A stretch of DNA of 43,233 nucleotides from CAVQGZ01 sp964400785 (GTDB taxonomy: Bacteria > Actinomycetota > Actinomycetes > Jiangellales > Jiangellaceae). A program made the translations under genes and the position numbers. This document shows, one piece after another, positions 37,619-43,233 of this stretch (the stretch's first letter is position 1; each line of letters opens with the position of its first letter). The stretch lies in contig CAYNWB010000019.1 in assembly GCA_964400785.1 (NCBI GenBank), forward strand, positions 1-43,233, given 5' to 3'. The notes under the pieces are model-generated. The model ran no database searches. It worked only from the letters and a program-made list of their open reading frames with translations, and had not been told where the DNA came from.

Positions 37619-38541
37619 TGAGCAAGCAAGCACCGATGTCGGTCCCGGTCATCGAGCAGACCGCCGGACGTGGTGCGGCGCGCGCCGCTGCGCGCCGACG
37701 CCAGCGCTCCGGCTACGGCGCCGAGCGCCGACCCGGCTGGCTGACCTACGTCATCCTCGGCGCGGTCATCCTGATCTCGGCGTACCCGATCTACTACGCC
37801 ATCCAGCTGGCCTCGTCCGACGCCGCGACGATCGCTCAGAACCCGATCCCGGCGCTGCTGCCCGAGGGCAACTTCGCCGCGAACATGGCCCGAGTGTTCG
37901 AGGAGGTGCCGTTCTGGCGTGCCTTCTTCAACTCGTTGCTCGTGGCGACCATCACCGCCCTGTCGGTGGTCATCTTCGCCACCCTGGCCGGGTTCAGCTT
38001 CTCCAAGCTGCGCTTCCGCGGACGCGGCCCCCTGCTCGTGTTCGTCATCGCCACCATGGCGGTGCCGACCCAGCTCGGTGTCGTGCCGCTGTTCATCCTG
38101 ATGGCCGAGTTCGGCTGGGTGGGACAGCTGCAGGCGGTCATCATCCCCGGCCTGGTCACCGCCTTCGGGGTGTTCTGGATGACCCAGTACCTCGAGACGG
38201 CGCTGCCGTACGAGCTCGTCGAGGCCGCGCGCGTCGACGGGTGCTCGCTGATCAGGACGTTCTGGCACGTGGCGATGCCGGCGGCGCGTCCGGCGGCCAC
38301 CATGCTGGCGCTGTTCACGTTCGTCGCCTCGTGGGTCAACTTCTTCTGGCCGTTCATCGTGCTCGGCCCCGACAACCCCACTCTGCCGGTCGCTCTGCAG
38401 CTGCTGCAGGCCTCGTTCTTCAAGGACCTGTCGCTGATCATGGCCGGTGTCGTGGCGGCGACGATCCCGCTGATCGTGCTGTTCTTCGTCGCCGGACGGC
38501 AGCTCGTCTCGGGCATCATGCAGGGGGCCGTCAAGGGGTGA
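37618..38541 (+). CDS. Sugar ABC transporter permease (MalG/CebG type)
   Basis: 307 aa. Six membrane helices begin at about residue 40 (WLTYVILGAVILISAYPIYYA). The EAA loop YELVEAARVDGCSLIRTFWHVAMPAARP is intact. It is the partner of the preceding permease, coupled by TGATG. The open frame upstream to 37441 is antistructural and lies within the first permease gene. Confidence 0.9.
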   Translation: MSKQAPMSVPVIEQTAGRGAARAAARRRQRSGYGAERRPGWLTYVILGAVILISAYPIYYAIQLASSDAATIAQNPIPALLPEGNFAANMARVFEEVPFWRAFFNSLLVATITALSVVIFATLAGFSFSKLRFRGRGPLLVFVIATMAVPTQLGVVPLFILMAEFGWVGQLQAVIIPGLVTAFGVFWMTQYLETALPYELVEAARVDGCSLIRTFWHVAMPAARPAATMLALFTFVASWVNFFWPFIVLGPDNPTLPVALQLLQASFFKDLSLIMAGVVAATIPLIVLFFVAGRQLVSGIMQGAVKG

Positions 38542-38584
38542 CGATCGGTCGGGCTTGTCGAGTCGCAGGCGCTAGCGTCGTGAC

Positions 38585-39646
38585 ATGACCAGTGCTCGTC
38601 AGCCTGGGTCGGGGATCGACCGTCCCGACCCAGGCCTCTCCCGGCGCGGTACCGTCACGATCCGTCAGGTTGCTGCGGCGGCCGGGGTCTCCCGGGCCAC
38701 TGCCTCGCGCGTGATCAGCGGAAGCCCCCTCGTCAGCGACTCCGCGAGGCAGGCCGTCGAGGCCGCAGTGGAGCAGCTTGGGTTCACCCCCAGCCCGGCG
38801 GCCCGCAGCCTGGCGCTCGGCCGGTCGAACGCCATCGCGCTCGTGCTGCCCGAGCCCAACACGCGGGTGATGACCGACCCGTTCTTCGCCGCGACCATCC
38901 TCGGCCTCTCGGCCCATCTCGAGCGGGGTGACGCGCAGATGGTCTTGCTCATCGCCCGATCCGGGCACAGCTCGGACCGCATCGTGCGCTACCTGCGGGG
39001 ACGACACGTGGACGGTGCCGTCATCGCCTCCCACCACCGTGACGACACGCTCAACCAGCGGGTCGTGGAGTCGGGCCTGCCCACCGTGTTCATCGGTCGA
39101 CCGCTGAACGTCGCCCCCGCGCCCTACGTCGACATGAACAACGTCGGGGGTGCACAGCAGGCCACCGAGCACCTGGTGCACACGGGTCGCACGCGGATCG
39201 CGACGATCGCCGGTCCCACCGACATGACGGCCGGCATCGACCGGCTCGCGGGCTGGCGCTCGGTGATGCACGACGCCGGGCTCCCTGACGACGCCGTCGC
39301 CCTCGGCGACTTCACCGAGCAGGGCGGCAAGGTTGCTGCGCGGCAGCTGCTGGCAGCCCACCCCGACCTCGACGCGATCTTCGCCGCCTCCGACCTGATG
39401 GCCGCCGGTGCCCTCACCGAGCTGGCCGACCAGGGCCGGCACGTGCCCGAGGACGTCGCGGTGATCGGCTTCGACAACTTCGACCTCTCCGAGAGGACGG
39501 ACCCCCCGCTGAGCACCATCGCCCACCCGGTGGCCGCGATGGCCGCTCGGGCCGGCGAGATGCTCGAGCACCTGCTCGACGGCAGCGACCCTGACCCGCA
39601 GCCTGTCCTGTTCTCGCCGGAGATCGTCCTGCGCAAGTCCGCCTAG
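38585..39646 (+). CDS. LacI family transcriptional regulator
   Basis: 353 aa. HTH: VTIRQVAAAAGVSRATASRVISGSPLVSD at residues 22-50, then a hinge helix (SPAARSLALGR) and a periplasmic-binding-protein-like sugar domain (YVDMNNVGGAQQATEHLV, AIFAASDLMAAGAL, VIGFDNFDLSERTDPPLSTI). It has its own leaderless promoter (TAGCGT 38573-38578, 6 nt before ATG), so it can be made independently of the transporter operon. Predicted targets are the dyads at 35115 and 35147. Confidence 0.9.
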   Translation: MTSARQPGSGIDRPDPGLSRRGTVTIRQVAAAAGVSRATASRVISGSPLVSDSARQAVEAAVEQLGFTPSPAARSLALGRSNAIALVLPEPNTRVMTDPFFAATILGLSAHLERGDAQMVLLIARSGHSSDRIVRYLRGRHVDGAVIASHHRDDTLNQRVVESGLPTVFIGRPLNVAPAPYVDMNNVGGAQQATEHLVHTGRTRIATIAGPTDMTAGIDRLAGWRSVMHDAGLPDDAVALGDFTEQGGKVAARQLLAAHPDLDAIFAASDLMAAGALTELADQGRHVPEDVAVIGFDNFDLSERTDPPLSTIAHPVAAMAARAGEMLEHLLDGSDPDPQPVLFSPEIVLRKSA

Positions 39647-39659
39647 ACAAGGAGACACC

Positions 39660-42600
39660 GTGACCGACCCCGCCGTCACCGGCAGCCTGGTCGACCTCGA
39701 GGGGCGTCGCTTCTACCGGATCACCTCGTACGACGCCATGTCGCCCTTCTTCATGACGGTGGTCGGGCCCAGCGACGTGTGGCTGTTCATCTCGAGCACG
39801 GGCGGGCTGACTGCGGGGCGTGTCGACGCCGAGCGAGCGCTGTTCCCCTACTACACCGATGACAAGGTGGCCGAGAGCGCGGGACGCACGGGAGGGCTCA
39901 GCGTTCTTCGCGTCCGGCAGCCCGGCGCGAGCGAGCACGTGTGGCAGCCGTTCGCGCCGGTGCGTCCCGACGACCCGCCCGTCGTGCGGTCGCTGTACAA
40001 GGACGTGCTGGGCACCACCCTGGTGTTCGAGGAGACCCGACCCGACCTGGGGCTGCGCCTGCGGGTGACGTGGCAGACCAGCGCGATCTTCGGCGTCGTG
40101 CGCAGCTGCGAGCTGGCGTCGGTGGGCGAGCAGCAGATCGAGGTCGACCTGCTCGACGGACTGGTGAACCTGCTGCCTGCGGGGGTCGGCGTCGCGGTGC
40201 AGAACGAGCTGAGCACCCTGCTCGACGCGTACAAGCGCACAGAGGTCGATGCCGCGACCGGTCTGGGCCTGCTGACGCTGAGCTCGACGCTGACCGACCT
40301 CGCCGAACCCAGCGAGAGCCTGCGCGCCAATGTCGCGTGGCAGGTCGGTCTCGACGACGCCGACCACCTGCTCTCGACCCACCAGGTCGAGGCGTTCGTC
40401 CACGGCCACGCGATCGCGGCTGAGACCGATGTGCGTGGCGAGCGTGGCGCGTACCTGTGCCGGGCGCAGCTGACTCTGGCGCNNNNNNNNNNNNNNNNNN
40501 NNNNNNNNNNNNNNNNNNNNNNNNNNNNNNNNNNNNNNNNNNNNNNNNNNNNNNNNNNNNNNNNNNNNNNNNNNNNNNNNNNNNNNNNNNNNNNNNNNNN
40601 NNNNNNNNNNNNNNNNNNNNNNNNNNNNNNNNAGCTCACCGGGGACGAGCTGGCCACGGTGCACCACACGGCCAACGTGCTGTTCAACGACATGCGCGGG
40701 GGTGTGCCGGCCTCGGGCTACACGGTGCAGGCCGACGACGTCGCGGCGTTCGTCGCGCAACGCAGCACCGCGACAGCGCAGCGATGTGCTGACGTGCTGG
40801 CGGGGCTGCCCCCGCGCCTGCGCGCGGACGAGCTCGTCGACGCGGCCCAGGCCAGCGGCGACGCCGACCTCTGGCGGCTGGCGACGGAGTACCTGCCACT
40901 GACCTTCAGCCGGCGCCATGGCGACCCGAGCAGGCCCTGGAACAAGTTCGCGATCGTGCTGCGCGACGAGCACGGACGCCCCCGCCTGGACTACCAGGGC
41001 AACTGGCGCGACATCTTCCAGAACTGGGAGGCGCTCGCCTGGAGCTACCCCGAGTACGTCGAGTCGATGGTGGCGGTCTTCGTCGATGCGACCACGGCCG
41101 ACGGGTACAACCCGTACCGCATCTCTCGGGCCGGCATCGACTGGGAGGTGCCCGAGCCCGACAACCCGTGGTCGAACATCGGCTACTGGAGCGACCACCA
41201 GATCATCTACCTGCTCAAGCTGCTCGAGACCTCGCACCGGTTCCACCCAGGGCGGCTCGACGCGCTCGTGAACCGGCAGGTCTTCACGCACGCGGACGTC
41301 CCGTACCGGATAGCGACGTACACGCAGACCCTGCAGAACCCGTACGACACGATCACCTTCGATGCCGGCCACGACGCGGCGATCGGCGAGAGGGTGCGGC
41401 GCGAGGGTGCCGACGGCCGCCTCGTCCACGACGCCGATGGCGACCTGGTGCGGGTGACCCTGGCCGAGAAGCTGCTGCTGCTACCCNNNNNNNNNNAAGC
41501 TGTCGAACCTGGTGCCCGGCGGCGGCATCTGGATGAACACCCAGCGGCCGGAGTGGAACGACGCCAACAACGCCCTCGTCGGCCGTGGCCTGTCGGTCGT
41601 GACGCTGGCCTACCTGCGCCGCTACCTCGACTTCGTGCAGGCGCTTCTCACCGAGGACGTCACCGTCACCGACGAGCTCGCTGGGCTGGTCGCCTCGGTG
41701 CACCAGGCCCTGGTCAGCCACTCCGACGGGCTCGTCACCGGGTTCGACGACGAGCGGCGCCGCGCAGTCATGGACGACCTGGGCGCCGCCGGCACGGCCT
41801 ACCGCGAGGCGGTCTACTCAGGGTTCTCGGGCGGCAGGTCGACGCTGCCGGCGGCCGACGTCGCCGAGCTGCTCGTGCTGGCGCAGCGCTACGTCGAGGC
41901 CAGCCTGGCGACCAACGAGCGCGAGGACGGGCTCGTGCACGCCTACAACGTGCTCGACCTGCACGAGGACGGCGCCGGGGTGCGGCGGCTGACCACCATG
42001 CTGGAGGGGCAGGTGGCCGCGCTCTCGTCCGGGCTGCTCAGTCCGCAGCACTCGCTGCGTCTGCTGGAGAGCCTGAGACAGAGCCCTCTCTACCGGGCTG
42101 ACCAGCACAGCTATCTGCTCTACCCCGACAAGAACCTGCGGGGCTTTCTGCAGCGCAACACGTTCAGCGGCCGGCACGCCGACGACTGCCCACTGCTGCA
42201 GGCACTCGTCGAGGCCGACGACCGCAGCATCGTGGTGCGCGACGTGCTCGGCGACCTGCACTTCGCCGGCCACATCCGCAACGCGCGCGGCGTGTCCGAC
42301 GCACTCGACCGACTCAGCGCAGACCCGGAGTGGCACGACATGGTCGAGCGCGACCGGGCCTGCCTGCTGCAGATCTTCGAGCAGGTGTTCGAGCACGCGG
42401 AGTTCACCGGGCGCTCGGGCACCTTCTTCGCCTACGAAGGTCTGGGCAGCATCTACTGGCACATGGTGTCGAAGCTGTTGCTGGCCGTGCAGGAGACGCT
42501 CGAGCGCGCCGTCGCCGATGGGGCCGACGACGAGACGATCACCGCGCTGGTGAGCGCGTACGACGACATCCGGCGCGGGCTCGGCTACTGCAAGTCGCCC

Positions 42601-43056
42601 GATGTCTACGGCGCCTTTCCCACCGACCCCTACTCGCACACTCCCGCCGGCAAGGGCGCCCGGCAGCCAGGCATGACCGGACAGGTCAAGGAGGAGGTGC
42701 TGACCCGGCTGGGTGAGCTCGGCCTGCGGGTGGAGGACGGGCGGATCGTCGTGCGCCCCACGCTGCTGCGCCCCACGGAGTGGGCGAGCGGGGGCACGTT
42801 CGACTACCTGGACGTGGCAGGGCAGCGGCAGTCGATCGAGCTCGGCCCCGACTCGTTCGCCGCCACCTTCTGCCAGGTGCCCGTGGTGTTCCAGCGCGGG
42901 GACGGCCTGCGGGTCGAGGCCACGCTCGCCGACGGGTCGGTCGTGGTCGGGCCGGACGGGGCACTCGACGCCGCCACGAGCGCACGCGTCTTCCGCCGGG
43001 ACGGCGGCGTCCGGTTGCTGACGGTGCACCTTCCGGACGGTTCACCCGCAGGCTGA
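39660..43056 (+). CDS. Large GH94/GH161-like glucan phosphorylase, interrupted by two assembly gaps
   Basis: About 1130 aa. Segments such as YQGNWRDIFQNWEALAWSYP, TTADGYNPYRISRAGIDWEV, NIGYWSDHQIIYLLKLLE (candidate acid Asp in SDH), RPEWNDANNALVG, and PYSHTPAGKGARQPGMTGQV fit the inverting disaccharide/glucan phosphorylase clan, in length closer to GH161 (beta-1,3-glucan phosphorylase) than to cellobiose phosphorylase. It would split an imported beta-glucan by phosphate, saving ATP. The 150-N gap keeps the frame. The 10-N gap shifts it by one base, but both sides read as one protein, so no true frameshift is implied. AAGGAG precedes the GTG at 39660. Confidence 0.75.
40483..40632. other. Assembly gap (150 N)
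   Basis: A run of 150 undetermined bases inside the phosphorylase gene. Frame is conserved across it. Confidence 0.99.
41487..41496. other. Assembly gap (10 N)
   Basis: A run of 10 undetermined bases inside the phosphorylase gene. The reading frame changes from before to after it although the protein clearly continues, so the true missing length should be a multiple of three and 10 is a placeholder. Confidence 0.97.
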
Positions 43057-43088
43057 GGCGGCGGAGAGCGGTCCTGCCGAGAGCGGGT

Positions 43089-43233
43089 GGTGCAGGGTCA
43101 CCCCTGCACCAACTCGAGCGGTGCACGGTCACCCCTGCACCAGAACCCGAAGATCATGGGAAACGAAACCACCGCCCGCGGTGCAAGGGTGACCCTGCTC
43201 CCCCACCTCGCGGTGCAAGGGTGACCCTGCACC
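43089..43233. repeat. Array of four 22-bp palindromic repeats at the window end
   Basis: Copies at 43089-43110, 43120-43141, 43180-43201 and 43212-43233. Each is itself a near-palindrome: arms GGTGCAGGG and CCCTGCACC around TCAC in copy one. The first two read with TCAC, the last two with its complement GTGA, so they face each other about a centre near 43161. Starts are 31, 60 and 32 nt apart. It follows the phosphorylase gene (stop 43056) and may continue beyond the window. The copies could act as terminator-like hairpins or protein-binding sites. Confidence 0.8.

Noticed and set aside
41486..42101. Frameshift or pseudogene in the phosphorylase
   Set aside because: The shift coincides with a 10-N placeholder gap and the protein resumes perfectly afterwards, so it is an assembly effect.
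1..43233. tRNA, rRNA, insertion sequences or phage genes
   Set aside because: No cloverleaf, rRNA-like segment, transposase or integrase motif was seen on either strand.

Overview
The window is high-GC DNA from an actinobacterium (Actinomycetota). Besides base composition, the signs are a mycothiol-dependent maleylpyruvate isomerase homologue, many leaderless GTG/ATG genes with a TANNNT box 6-7 nt upstream, an OmpR-type system with tandem 11-bp operator repeats, and a LacI-controlled sugar ABC operon of actinobacterial type. A Micrococcales-like organism is my guess, but the genus cannot be fixed from sequence alone. Two N runs (150 and 10 bases) show that this is a draft or metagenome contig.

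Left third (1-8.4 kb): a truncated maleylpyruvate isomerase-type gene; a MntA-HepT type VII toxin-antitoxin pair; then leftward redox and maintenance genes (NAD(P)H-hydrate epimerase, a cysteine-free relative of arsenate reductase, a GNAT, a glutaredoxin-thioredoxin reductase fusion, a NAD(P)-binding SDR). Two tandem pirins follow, then a small membrane protein under a CsoR/CstR-type operator. The convergent gap at 8.2-8.4 kb holds a mirror-symmetric array of seven short repeats.

Middle (8.4-21.7 kb): a GNAT-AAA+ fusion, a HAD protein, a metallophosphoesterase, a cNMP-binding protein, a tocopherol cyclase-like protein, a MarR regulator, the complete AmmeMemoRadiSam set (radical SAM, Memo, AMMECR1), a YciO/Sua5-like protein, and a sulfur-trafficking operon (HTH-PocR regulator, SQR-like flavoprotein, DUF1641, TusE/DsrC, DsrE) ended by a strong hairpin.

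Right half (21.7-34.9 kb): an unusual duplicated sensor kinase with a nearby NarL-type regulator; membrane proteins; two paralogous low-complexity exported proteins beside an OmpR-family histidine kinase/regulator pair, with two matching operators flanking that block; a phosphotransferase; an aldo/keto reductase; and a cyclic 2,3-diphosphoglycerate synthetase-like P-loop protein.

Right end (35-43 kb): a sugar uptake and phosphorolysis operon (binding protein, two permeases, LacI regulator, about 1130-aa GH94/GH161-like phosphorylase) with two LacI-type operators in its leader. The window ends inside a second mirror-type array of 22-bp palindromes.

The most novel-looking signal is the pair of intergenic arrays (8223-8415 and 43089-43233). 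They have unrelated motifs but the same 31-32-nt spacing and the same head-to-head dyad layout.
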